This document shows positions 35,029 through 42,453 of a stretch of DNA of 49,119 bases, in pieces. The stretch lies in NCBI RefSeq assembly GCF_003182075.1, contig NZ_QGTH01000016.1, positions 1-49,119 on the forward strand, read 5' to 3'. A program made the translations under genes and the position numbers. The DNA comes from Finegoldia magna. GTDB lineage: Bacteria; Bacillota; Clostridia; Tissierellales; Peptoniphilaceae. The notes under the pieces are model-generated. The model saw only the letters and a program-made list of their open reading frames with translations, searched no databases and was not told the origin of the DNA. Positions within the stretch are counted from its first letter, which is position 1. Every line of letters starts with the position of its first letter.

Positions 35029-36268
35029 AAAGCAAGTAGAAGATATAAGAAAGGACTTTTTGTATTTGAATAAAGAATACAAAAATCCGATAGTTTATTT
35101 GGACAATGCAGCTACCAGTCAAAAACCAATTCAAGTTATAGATAGCGTAAGTGAATTTTACAAATACGAAAATGCAAATCCTCACAGAGGAGCTCACACA
35201 TTGAGCGTTTTATCTACAGATGTTTACGAATCTGGAAGAGAAAAAATCGCCAAATTCATCAATGCAGCAGATACTTCAGAAGTAGTGTTCACAAGAAACA
35301 CCACAGAATCTTTAAATTTATTAGCTTATTCGTACGGCTATAATAATTTAAAAGAAGACGATGAAATAGTCATATCAATAATGGAACACCACAGTAATTT
35401 AGTAACTTGGCAGGAAGTGTGCAAGAAAACTAAGGCTAAACTAAAATACTTGTATGTTGACAAAGAAAATATGCAATTGGATTTTGAAGAATTCAAGAAA
35501 ACAATCACTGAAAAAACGAAAATTTTCTCAATAACACAAGCATCAAACGTAGTGGGAACTATGCCTGAAGTTGAAAAAATGATAAAATACGTCAAATCAG
35601 TTAACAAAGATTGTATATGTATCGTGGATTCTGCACAATATATTCCACACAATAAAGTTGACGTACAACAATTAGGTTGTGATTTCTTAGTATTTTCAGG
35701 TCACAAAATGCTTAGCATAATGGGAGTTGGAATACTTTATGGAAAGAAAGAATTATTGAACAACTTAAAGCCGTTCTTGTACGGTGGAGATATGATTGAA
35801 TATGTGTTTGAAGATAAATCATCTTACTTGGATGCGCCAGGAAGATTTGAAGCAGGAACACAAGATGTAGGAGCGGTAAAATCATTAATAACAGCGATAG
35901 ATTACATCGAAAAAATTGGAATAGAAAATATTAGAGATTATGAAAAAGCATTAATGGATTATGCTTATGACAAAATCAAACAAAAATCCGACATCATCGA
36001 TGTATACACAACAAGTGACACTCACAGATCTCCAGTTTTAGATTTTAACTTCAAAGAAGCTCACCCACATGATGTTGCAAGTATTATGGATAGTTACGGA
36101 ATTGCAATTAGAAGTGGACACCATTGTGCACAACCACTTCATAGATATTTGAAGACAAATTTCTCATGCAGAGCAAGCTTTGCATTCTATAATACATTTG
36201 AAGAAGTTGACTTTTTCATTGAACATCTTGAAGACGTAAGGAGATTGATGAGAATTGGAACTAGGTAG
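35018..36268 (+). CDS. sufS: Cysteine desulfurase SufS
   Basis: The 416-residue PLP enzyme removes sulfur from cysteine as a persulfide for cluster assembly. The PLP lysine is Lys230 in FSGHKMLSI and the active-site cysteine is Cys370 in RSGHHCAQPLH, the class II arrangement typical of SufS. GAGGGA lies 6 bases upstream of the ATG, inside the sufD end. The 3' end overlaps sufU by 14 bases. SufU, the adjacent product, is its expected sulfur acceptor. Confidence 0.97.
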   Translation: MLDKKQVEDIRKDFLYLNKEYKNPIVYLDNAATSQKPIQVIDSVSEFYKYENANPHRGAHTLSVLSTDVYESGREKIAKFINAADTSEVVFTRNTTESLNLLAYSYGYNNLKEDDEIVISIMEHHSNLVTWQEVCKKTKAKLKYLYVDKENMQLDFEEFKKTITEKTKIFSITQASNVVGTMPEVEKMIKYVKSVNKDCICIVDSAQYIPHNKVDVQQLGCDFLVFSGHKMLSIMGVGILYGKKELLNNLKPFLYGGDMIEYVFEDKSSYLDAPGRFEAGTQDVGAVKSLITAIDYIEKIGIENIRDYEKALMDYAYDKIKQKSDIIDVYTTSDTHRSPVLDFNFKEAHPHDVASIMDSYGIAIRSGHHCAQPLHRYLKTNFSCRASFAFYNTFEEVDFFIEHLEDVRRLMRIGTR

Positions 36269-36710
36269 TTTATATACAGAATTAATATTGGAAAAAAGCA
36301 GGGATAAATCAAACAGACGTGAATTGGAACATCCAACTCATTGTGAGTTGGGACACAATCCAAGCTGTGGAGATGAAATCACATTGCAACTAAAAGTTCA
36401 AGATGATACAATCGAAGACATTGCATACACTGGAATGGGATGTGCTATATCACAAGCATCCACATCCATAATGTGCGATGTAATCAAAGGTAAATCTGTA
36501 AATGAAGCAATAGATTTGTGCAACAAATTCATCTCAATGATAAAAGGAGAAATCACTGACAGAAAAGAACTAAAAGTTCTGAAAGATGCAGTGTGCTTCC
36601 AAAGCATATCCACATTACCAGCAAGAGTAAAATGTGCCGTTCTTTCATGGTACACATTAAAAGATATGCTTGAAAACGACAAATCAGAAGGTTCATTTAT
36701 TCCTGATTAA
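36255..36710 (+). CDS. sufU: Sulfur transfer protein SufU
   Basis: The 151-residue protein takes sulfur from SufS and passes it on, as the zinc-dependent SufU of Firmicutes. The ligands are in GHNPSCGDE (Cys38, Asp40), GMGCAIS (Cys63) and VKCAVLSW (Cys127). The start is TTG 36255: an in-frame stop lies just upstream, the family N-terminal pattern begins here (LYTELILEKSRDKSNRR), and AGGAG lies about 11 bases before. It overlaps sufS by 14 bases and ends the operon at a strong terminator. IscU-type scaffold function is less likely, given this context and the SufU-type insertion. Confidence 0.95.
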   Translation: MELGSLYTELILEKSRDKSNRRELEHPTHCELGHNPSCGDEITLQLKVQDDTIEDIAYTGMGCAISQASTSIMCDVIKGKSVNEAIDLCNKFISMIKGEITDRKELKVLKDAVCFQSISTLPARVKCAVLSWYTLKDMLENDKSEGSFIPD

Positions 36711-36738
36711 TAGACAATAAAATAGATAATAAATTTTT

Positions 36739-36771
36739 AACTGGTGAAACATGTGTTTCATCAGTTTTTTT
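36739..36771 (+). terminator. Terminator of the suf operon
   Basis: Arms 36739-36750 and 36755-36766 form a 12-bp stem with one G-T pair and a four-base loop, followed by a T-run. Confidence 0.92.
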
Positions 36772-36782
36772 ATTAAGCAATT

Positions 36783-36819
36783 AAAAAGCCCTTCCATCCT
36801 TAAATTGGATTTTGGGGCT
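36783..36819 (-). terminator. Terminator of the apgM-transporter unit
   Basis: Minus strand: outer arms AGCCC/GGGCT (36819-36815 and 36791-36787) with an inner ATCC/GGAT pair, followed by TTTTT. Confidence 0.75.
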
Positions 36820-36829
36820 AATATTTAAA

Positions 36830-38065
36830 TTAGTTACCTTGTTTTTTGGTTTTTTCTAAAAAGTCGTATAGTGTATTGGATAAATCCTTACCTTTGAATC
36901 TACAAAGTCCACCGTAACTACACGAAATTTCATCAAATTTTGTAACTCTGTCTTGTCTAATTCCAGGACCTGCTATTAAAACTGGAACAGGATCACCACT
37001 GTGTTCCATTCTTTCGCATGGAGTAGAGTGGTCTGCTGTAACGGCTATTATTGTGTTTTCTAAATTAGCTTCTAATAAAAGACCAATAAACTTATCAAAA
37101 ACCTCAACTGCCTGTGCTTTTTTCTCAGGATTTCCATCGTGACCAAAAAGGTCTGTTGCTTTTAAGTTTACTAAGACAAAGTCATGATCTTTCAGTGCAT
37201 CAATCGCCATTTGTGCCTTTGCATTAACATCTGTGTCAATGTTTCCTGTCATTGTTGAAGCTGTTAATGCTGTGAAACCAGCCAATCGAGCGACTCCCAA
37301 GACTGTTCCTTCGGCAGCTACACAAGCTCCTTTAATATTTAGCTTTTCAGAAATTTTTTCCAAGTCAGGCATTATTCCAGCCCCTCTTGTAAGAATAAAG
37401 TTAGCAGGTAAAAGTCCTTTGGAAATTCTTTCTTCATTCACAGGATGTTTTGATAAAATTTCATTTGCTTTTAGTAAAAATTTGTTCAAAATTTCGGCTG
37501 TAAATATTGAATCAGGTTTTCCGTCCTTTGATTGACATTTTTTGTAACTAACATTATCTCCTGCAATTTTTGGGTCAGTGTCAGTAATATTTGCAGATAA
37601 TCCTGGTCCTCTTAAAATCAAAACTGCTCTGTGTTCAGTTGCTTCTTTAAAAATAATTTTTATCCCATCAATTTCTATGTTATTTAATGATTGAGCTAAT
37701 AGATTAGTGTTCTCTCTAATTCTTCCAGCTCTTCTATCAACAACGCAAAGATCATCATTTACAGTAGCGAAATTAGATCTAAAAGCAACATCACCAGCTT
37801 GTAATTCAATTTCTCTACCAAAAGCTTCAATTGGTCCACGACCTGGATAGTCTTCCAATCCATATCCAAATAAAATCATGTGGCCAAGATCTGTTCCAAC
37901 AGGAATTCCCGCACCAAGAACATCCATTATTCCTGTTGTTCCCATAGATGCTAATTTGTCTAAGTTTGGTGTAGATGCATATTCTAAAGGAGTCTTGCCT
38001 CCTAAAATTTCACATGGTCTGTCACCAACTCCATCGGCAACAGCTAATATAACTTTTTTATTCAT
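36830..38065 (-). CDS. apgM: Archaeal-type 2,3-bisphosphoglycerate-independent phosphoglycerate mutase homologue
   Basis: The 411-residue protein belongs to the ApgM branch of the alkaline phosphatase superfamily, which interconverts 3- and 2-phosphoglycerate. Metal-binding motifs are present: DGVGDRP at 11-17, FGHDG near 305, ADHSTP and HSGDPVP near 345-360. In ApgM the nucleophile is usually Ser in a GSD motif; here it reads VGTDLGHM with Thr58. Thr is a known nucleophile in other branches of the superfamily, so activity may be kept or changed. The ribosome binding site is weak, and the gene starts 18 bases after the DASS transporter gene, so translation is probably coupled. The pairing suggests a role with an imported substrate, not only glycolysis. 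Confidence 0.88.
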   Translation of the reverse strand: MNKKVILAVADGVGDRPCEILGGKTPLEYASTPNLDKLASMGTTGIMDVLGAGIPVGTDLGHMILFGYGLEDYPGRGPIEAFGREIELQAGDVAFRSNFATVNDDLCVVDRRAGRIRENTNLLAQSLNNIEIDGIKIIFKEATEHRAVLILRGPGLSANITDTDPKIAGDNVSYKKCQSKDGKPDSIFTAEILNKFLLKANEILSKHPVNEERISKGLLPANFILTRGAGIMPDLEKISEKLNIKGACVAAEGTVLGVARLAGFTALTASTMTGNIDTDVNAKAQMAIDALKDHDFVLVNLKATDLFGHDGNPEKKAQAVEVFDKFIGLLLEANLENTIIAVTADHSTPCERMEHSGDPVPVLIAGPGIRQDRVTKFDEISCSYGGLCRFKGKDLSNTLYDFLEKTKKQGN

Positions 38066-38083
38066 ATAATCTGCTTAACACAA

Positions 38084-39532
38084 TTAAAATATTATTTGAT
38101 AATAAGTGAAGTACAACAGTGAAATAACAACTGATCCAATAAAGCAAGTTATTAGACCAAGTTTAAGTTCATCTTTCACATCAAAGTAACCAAGACTCAA
38201 GTATAATGCATTCACCTTTGAGTGAGGTGGTAGAGTCAACGTATAAGCTATACCAAACGAACAAGCCATTGCCAAAGGAACTGGATCAATGTTCAAAGAT
38301 TTTGCTAAAGTTATAATTGTTGGAATCAAGATTGTTGCCCTAACTGTCTTCGTTGTAAAGATTAAGTGGCTGAAAATAGTTATAAATATAAGTATCACAG
38401 CAACAAGATTAGGATTTAAAGTGTTAAGACCGATTTTTTCAACAAAGTTTTGAATAACAAAACTTGCTCCGCCAGAATCATTAAATGCATTTCCGATTGC
38501 ATAAGCTCCAGCTGAGAAAATCATTAAATTCCATTTTATGTTTGCTTGTTTCCAATCAATAACGCCGACTTTAGGAAGAAGGCATAAAAGCATACTTAAC
38601 ACTGCAGTTTGTTCAGTTGAGATACTAAAACCAAATAATTTTTCTTGATAGTCACCAGTTGCCCAAGAAAGTAGGGTAAGAGCAAAGATGATAGCTGTTT
38701 TCTTTTCAGCAATAGTCATTGGTCCTAGTTCTTTTAATTGCTGTTTCAAAATTTTTTTAGTTGATTCTCCACCTATATTTAAGTCTTTAATGTGATACAT
38801 TTTGTAGCCAATTAGAAAAGCTATAAAAGCTGTAATTAAAGCTTGTGGCATAGATCCTAAAAGCCAATCCATATATCCTAAGTTTGATCCAGTCATCTTG
38901 TTGATAAAACCAACAGCTAAAAGCTGACTAGAAGTCGCTGTAATAACCATAGAAGTTGCTAAGTGGTTGTTCATAACTCCTTGCAAAGTTATCAATCTAC
39001 CAAAATTGCTTTCTCCAGGTACTTGTTTATAGATTTCTAATAAAATCATAATTATTGGAGTGAGCAACGCAGCTCTGGCACTTGTTGATGGAATGAAAAA
39101 TGCTAGGATAAAATTAACTAACATAAGTACAATAAGTGTTCCTTTAGGAGTCTTGCCAAATTTTGTAAGCATAGATAACGCAAGACGCTTGCCAAGATTT
39201 GTTTCGTTAATGGCAGAAGTTAATACGAATGCAGCTACCATCAACCAGATAATATCATATCCCAAAGCTCCAAATGTAACTTTTTGTTTTTCGACTGCTC
39301 CTATCATAGGCAAAATCAAAATTCCAATTATTGAAGTTTGATAAATTGGAATAGGCTGAGCTACCCACATTATTAGAGCAAACACAAAAACTGCTAGAGA
39401 TTTTTGTGCCTCTGGACTCATGCCATTAGGAGTAGGCATCAACAGTAGTACAAAAAATAATATTACAGCAACGATACCGCCGATTTTTGCACCAGTTGAA
39501 GCTTTTTTCTTACTTGGTGATTTCGTTTTCAT
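38084..39532 (-). CDS. DASS (SLC13) family anion/dicarboxylate transporter
   Basis: The 482-residue protein has a basic N terminus and about 11-12 membrane segments with the DASS layout. One hairpin region carries FIPSTSARAALLTPI (about 144-158), a repeat-related TKTVRATILIPT segment lies in the C-terminal half, and a final TLPPHSKVNALYLS motif is typical of this family. Members import dicarboxylates, citrate, sulfate or phosphate-type anions with sodium. The substrate is unknown here. The start at 39532 is preceded by GAAAGG; a longer frame reaching 39595 would run over the promoter. It is the first gene of a two-gene unit with apgM, divergent from a LysR regulator. Confidence 0.9.
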   Translation of the reverse strand: MKTKSPSKKKASTGAKIGGIVAVILFFVLLLMPTPNGMSPEAQKSLAVFVFALIMWVAQPIPIYQTSIIGILILPMIGAVEKQKVTFGALGYDIIWLMVAAFVLTSAINETNLGKRLALSMLTKFGKTPKGTLIVLMLVNFILAFFIPSTSARAALLTPIIMILLEIYKQVPGESNFGRLITLQGVMNNHLATSMVITATSSQLLAVGFINKMTGSNLGYMDWLLGSMPQALITAFIAFLIGYKMYHIKDLNIGGESTKKILKQQLKELGPMTIAEKKTAIIFALTLLSWATGDYQEKLFGFSISTEQTAVLSMLLCLLPKVGVIDWKQANIKWNLMIFSAGAYAIGNAFNDSGGASFVIQNFVEKIGLNTLNPNLVAVILIFITIFSHLIFTTKTVRATILIPTIITLAKSLNIDPVPLAMACSFGIAYTLTLPPHSKVNALYLSLGYFDVKDELKLGLITCFIGSVVISLLYFTYYQIIF

Positions 39533-39566
39533 AAGAATTACCAACCTTTCTAAATTTGTTACGTTA

Positions 39567-39595
39567 ATTATATTACACAAACATATATAACACAA
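39567..39595 (-). promoter_or_regulatory. Promoter of the DASS-apgM unit
   Basis: Minus strand: TTGTGT (39595-39590), 17 bases, consensus TATAAT (39572-39567), 35 bases from the start codon. Confidence 0.75.
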
Positions 39596-39607
39596 TTCTA
39601 TTTTACT

Positions 39608-39634
39608 TTGATATCAATAACTATATGTTATAAT
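39608..39634 (+). promoter_or_regulatory. lysR promoter with overlapping dyads (candidate LysR operator)
   Basis: A perfect palindrome TTGATATCAA (39608-39617) is followed by ATAAC-TATAT-GTTAT (39617-39631), which overlaps the -10 box TATAAT (39629-39634) of the plus-strand gene. LysR-type regulators bind T-N11-A dyads and commonly repress themselves while activating the divergent gene. The assignment to this LysR is inference. Confidence 0.55.
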
Positions 39635-39662
39635 AGACTTAGAAAAAATCAGAGGTGAAAAA

Positions 39663-40562
39663 ATGGATATTAGCAAATTAGAATCTTTTTTAGTTTTGGC
39701 AGAATGTAAAAGCTTTACTAAAACGGCTGATCTTAGATATTTGTCTCAACCAGCAATAAGCAAACATATAGATAGTCTAGAACAAGAGTTAGGTGTATAT
39801 TTGTTTGATAGAAATGGAAAAACTGTAAGCCTGACAATTCAAGGAGAATATTTTATAAAATATGCAGAAGCTATAGTAAGGACATATCAAAAATCTCAAG
39901 AACTTATTAAGCAAATTGAAGACCTAAACCAGGGAACTCTATATTTTGGTTCAACAAATTTTATTGGAATTTATTTGATGCCTAAGTTTATTAAAATTTT
40001 TCAAGACAAATATCCAAATGTTAATATTAATATGACAGTAGGTTCGTCAAAAGATTTGTTTAAAAAGCTAGAAAAAAATGAAATTGAATTTGTATTTTTG
40101 TCTCATTATGTAAAAATTGACACAAACAAATATATTTCCAAGCCATTTTTTACAGATGAAATGGTGTTGGTGGTAAGTACCAAAAACAAACTGGCAGAAA
40201 AATGTACATGTAGTCTCTCAGACATAAAAGATCAAGTATTTATTACAAAATCACAAACATCTTCTCTATATAAATTTTTAGAATCTTGCGTTATTGATGT
40301 AAAATTTAAAAAAGAACTTATAATAGATAATCAAGAGGCAATAAAAAAAGCAGTTGTAGAAAATGCAGGAGTTTCTATTATGTCGAAAAAATCGGCTCAA
40401 CTAGAAGAGGAAGCTGGACTAATAAAGTGCATAAAAATTGAAGATTGTGATTTCAAAAGACAAATAAATCTAGTTTATGATAAAAATTTACACATAACCC
40501 CAGCAGGCCAAGCCTTTTTTGATGTCTTGGATACCTTTAATAATCTTGAATTAGGAAAATAA
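39663..40562 (+). CDS. LysR family transcriptional regulator
   Basis: The 299-residue regulator has an N-terminal winged HTH (about 1-60: KLESFLVLAECKSFTKTA, then LSQPAISKHIDSLEQELG) and a C-terminal effector-binding domain (about 88-295) of the periplasmic-binding-protein type. GAGGTG lies 6 bases upstream of the ATG. It is divergent from the DASS transporter and apgM genes with only 130 bases between, so by the usual LysR rule it should control them in response to the transported compound or a product of it. Confidence 0.93.
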   Translation: MDISKLESFLVLAECKSFTKTADLRYLSQPAISKHIDSLEQELGVYLFDRNGKTVSLTIQGEYFIKYAEAIVRTYQKSQELIKQIEDLNQGTLYFGSTNFIGIYLMPKFIKIFQDKYPNVNINMTVGSSKDLFKKLEKNEIEFVFLSHYVKIDTNKYISKPFFTDEMVLVVSTKNKLAEKCTCSLSDIKDQVFITKSQTSSLYKFLESCVIDVKFKKELIIDNQEAIKKAVVENAGVSIMSKKSAQLEEEAGLIKCIKIEDCDFKRQINLVYDKNLHITPAGQAFFDVLDTFNNLELGK

Positions 40563-40593
40563 AAAAGAGATAACTCATAATGAGTTATCTCTT
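40561..40593. terminator. Bidirectional terminator between lysR and 40612 gene
   Basis: Arms 40565-40578 and 40580-40593 are a perfect 14-bp palindrome around one base, with an A-run at 40561-40566 giving the T tail for the minus-strand gene. Confidence 0.85.
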
Positions 40594-40611
40594 AATTTAA
40601 ATAATCAATTA

Positions 40612-41121
40612 TTAGAAAGCTTTGAATCTTTCTACTTTATCCTTGTCGATTCCATGTTTTTCATTATAAGTCATTTTTGTTGTACTAATCATGAATGGAA
40701 CGCCATCGATTTTACGAGCTTCTAAGAAGTTTACAACTTTTGTGTAATCTCCTGAATTTTTTCCACCTTTTTTCATTATTTTCATAATTGAATATGGGTG
40801 TTCTGGTTCTTTGATTGTGATTAGTGAAGAATTTGGTTTATCGAATGCTTTTTGAACGATATCTTCGAATTCTTCTGTGTCGATACCAGGAATTAAATAG
40901 TATTCAGCATCTTCGTCCATGCTTTCTAGTCCTTTAACTTGAATTGATTTGAATTGTTTCTTAGCAATTCCCATCATAATAGCTAATAATTGTCTGATTC
41001 CTGTTGATCTATGTCCTGAAATAATAATATTTTCGTGGTTTTCAATTGCTTTTTCGATGAATTCTGCTTGTTGTTCATCTAAAAACTCTGAATCCACAAA
41101 TCTTTTTATCATTGGGTGCAT
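40612..41121 (-). CDS. Short VirB11/CpaF-like protein with degenerate P-loop
   Basis: The 169-residue protein resembles the ATPase core of VirB11/CpaF/PilT-type secretion ATPases: DEQQAEFIEKAIENHENIIISG (15-36) mirrors the helix and strand ahead of Walker A. A second strand, SLITIKEPEHPYSIMKIM, looks like the conserved GE-motif region. Yet the loop reads G-HRST-G-I-R (36-43), so the Lys and Ser/Thr of GxxxxGK[ST] are lost and ATP hydrolysis is unlikely. It is far shorter than a full ATPase (over 300 residues). AAGGAGG lies 6 bases before the ATG. No pilus or secretion genes adjoin it. It could be a regulatory or scaffolding relic. The relationship is by eye only. Confidence 0.6.
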   Translation of the reverse strand: MHPMIKRFVDSEFLDEQQAEFIEKAIENHENIIISGHRSTGIRQLLAIMMGIAKKQFKSIQVKGLESMDEDAEYYLIPGIDTEEFEDIVQKAFDKPNSSLITIKEPEHPYSIMKIMKKGGKNSGDYTKVVNFLEARKIDGVPFMISTTKMTYNEKHGIDKDKVERFKAF

Positions 41122-41201
41122 AAAAATCCTCCTTATGTTTGATTTAATAACAATAATATTCTATCACATATTCAACAAAATATCATACTATTTTAATAAT
41201 T

Positions 41202-42323
41202 CTACTGTTCTAGTTCCATAATGTCTTTTAAGCCGTCAGTGTATTTGATGTCGTTGTTTTCTAATACCCAAAATGCTTCAACTCCATCGATAGAGTCTAC
41301 CAATTTTCTACCTTCTTCGTAATTCATAACGAAAACTGTTGTAGATAGAAAATCTGCAAGTCCAGAATCTTTTGTGACGATTGTTACTGATTTAAAATGA
41401 TCTGCTGGATTTAGTGTATCTGGATCAATTATGTGATGGTATTTTTTGTTGTTGTAAACGTAAAATCTTTGATAATCACCACTTGTAACCATAGATGTTG
41501 TTTCTGGTATTTTCAAGATTGCGACGTATTGTTTGTCTGGCTCTTCATTCAAATTAGGATTTTGGATTGCAACTACCCAGCTGTCTTTTCCTTTTATAAT
41601 TGGTTTCCCAATTGTTCTGACGTTTCCACCTGCTGAAATAATTCCTGATTTTAGTCCACGTTTTTCTACTTCTTGGGCTATTTTTTCTGTGGCATATCCT
41701 TTTGCAGTGGCTCCCAAGTCTAGTCTTGAATCTTTATCTTTCAAGAAAACTGTGCTGTTTTGTTCATCCAAAACGATGTTGTCGATACTTGTGTGAAGAT
41801 TCTTTTCTTTCAAAACATCTGCTGATGGTATTTCAATTTTTTTCTTTTCAAGAGCGTTGTCTCGGTACTGTTTCCACAAATCAGTTACAGAACCAAATGC
41901 GATGTTTGTTTTCTTATTGTATTTGGAATAATCTTCTACTGACCATTTGATTAAATCAAACAAATCCTTGTCGACTTTTACAGGTTTAACTCCTGCGTTA
42001 TCGTTGATTGTCTTCGCATTATCCACGCCATCAAAATTTTCGTAAGTGCTGTATAGTTTGTGAAGTCTATCAAATTCATCGTTGATAAACTTGGAATACT
42101 CATTGAATTCTTTTTCAGATTTTGTATACAAACTATATCTTATTACTGTGTCAAATTTGTCATAAAGTGTGGCTTCGTGTTTCTCAAAATCTTTAGACGA
42201 AGATTCAGCCTTTTCATTTACTTGTGGTGCTGGATCTTTTGGAACTGGTTTATTTTCACCTTTTTCTTGAGAACAGCCAACTAACATTGTTAATGTTAAA
42301 AATACTAATATAAATTTTTTCAT
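41202..42323 (-). CDS. apbE: FAD:protein FMN transferase (ApbE), lipoprotein
   Basis: The 373-residue lipoprotein attaches FMN covalently to Thr/Ser of target flavoproteins outside the membrane. The signal ends in the lipobox LVGC (Cys17), followed by a Pro/Lys-rich linker (18-50). ApbE motifs are DLGATAKGYATEKIA (about 202-216), SAGGNVRTIG (about 226-235) and HIIDPDTLNPAD (about 301-312, where most have HIIDPxTG). Usual targets are RnfG/RnfD, NqrB/C or FMN-bind domain proteins; none is encoded in the window. GTGGTGAT lies 3-6 bases before the ATG. It is a single-gene unit divergent from glmU. Confidence 0.93.
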   Translation of the reverse strand: MKKFILVFLTLTMLVGCSQEKGENKPVPKDPAPQVNEKAESSSKDFEKHEATLYDKFDTVIRYSLYTKSEKEFNEYSKFINDEFDRLHKLYSTYENFDGVDNAKTINDNAGVKPVKVDKDLFDLIKWSVEDYSKYNKKTNIAFGSVTDLWKQYRDNALEKKKIEIPSADVLKEKNLHTSIDNIVLDEQNSTVFLKDKDSRLDLGATAKGYATEKIAQEVEKRGLKSGIISAGGNVRTIGKPIIKGKDSWVVAIQNPNLNEEPDKQYVAILKIPETTSMVTSGDYQRFYVYNNKKYHHIIDPDTLNPADHFKSVTIVTKDSGLADFLSTTVFVMNYEEGRKLVDSIDGVEAFWVLENNDIKYTDGLKDIMELEQ

Positions 42324-42338
42324 ATAATCACCACATAC

Positions 42339-42344
42339 ATTATA
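42339..42344 (-). promoter_or_regulatory. Extended -10 box of apbE
   Basis: Minus strand TG-A-TATAAT, 16 bases before the start codon. The matching -35 region overlaps the -35 box of the divergent glmU promoter. Confidence 0.55.
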
Positions 42345-42363
42345 TCAAATTTTGGAAAATAAT

Positions 42364-42392
42364 TTGACATCTTTGACTTATTTTAATATTAT
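42364..42392 (+). promoter_or_regulatory. glmU operon promoter, upstream copy
   Basis: Consensus -35 TTGACA (42364-42369), 17 bases, TATTAT (42387-42392). Confidence 0.7.
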
Positions 42393-42396
42393 ATGC

Positions 42397-42424
42397 TTCA
42401 AAAATTCCTGTTTTATAGTATAAT
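42397..42424 (+). promoter_or_regulatory. glmU operon promoter, downstream copy
   Basis: TTCAAA (42397-42402), 16 bases, consensus TATAAT (42419-42424), 30 bases before glmU. It would give a very short leader. Confidence 0.65.
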
Positions 42425-42453
42425 GGTAGTGATAATTTTTTAGGAGATGAATA

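Noticed and set aside
36255-36270. Possible frameshift joining sufS and sufU
   Set aside because: sufS ends at a normal stop after its conserved C terminus, and sufU begins at the family start position; the 14-base overlap is ordinary operon packing.
40565-40593. 14-bp perfect palindrome considered as an operator
   Set aside because: It lies between converging gene ends with an A-run/T-run beside it, so it is best read as a bidirectional terminator.
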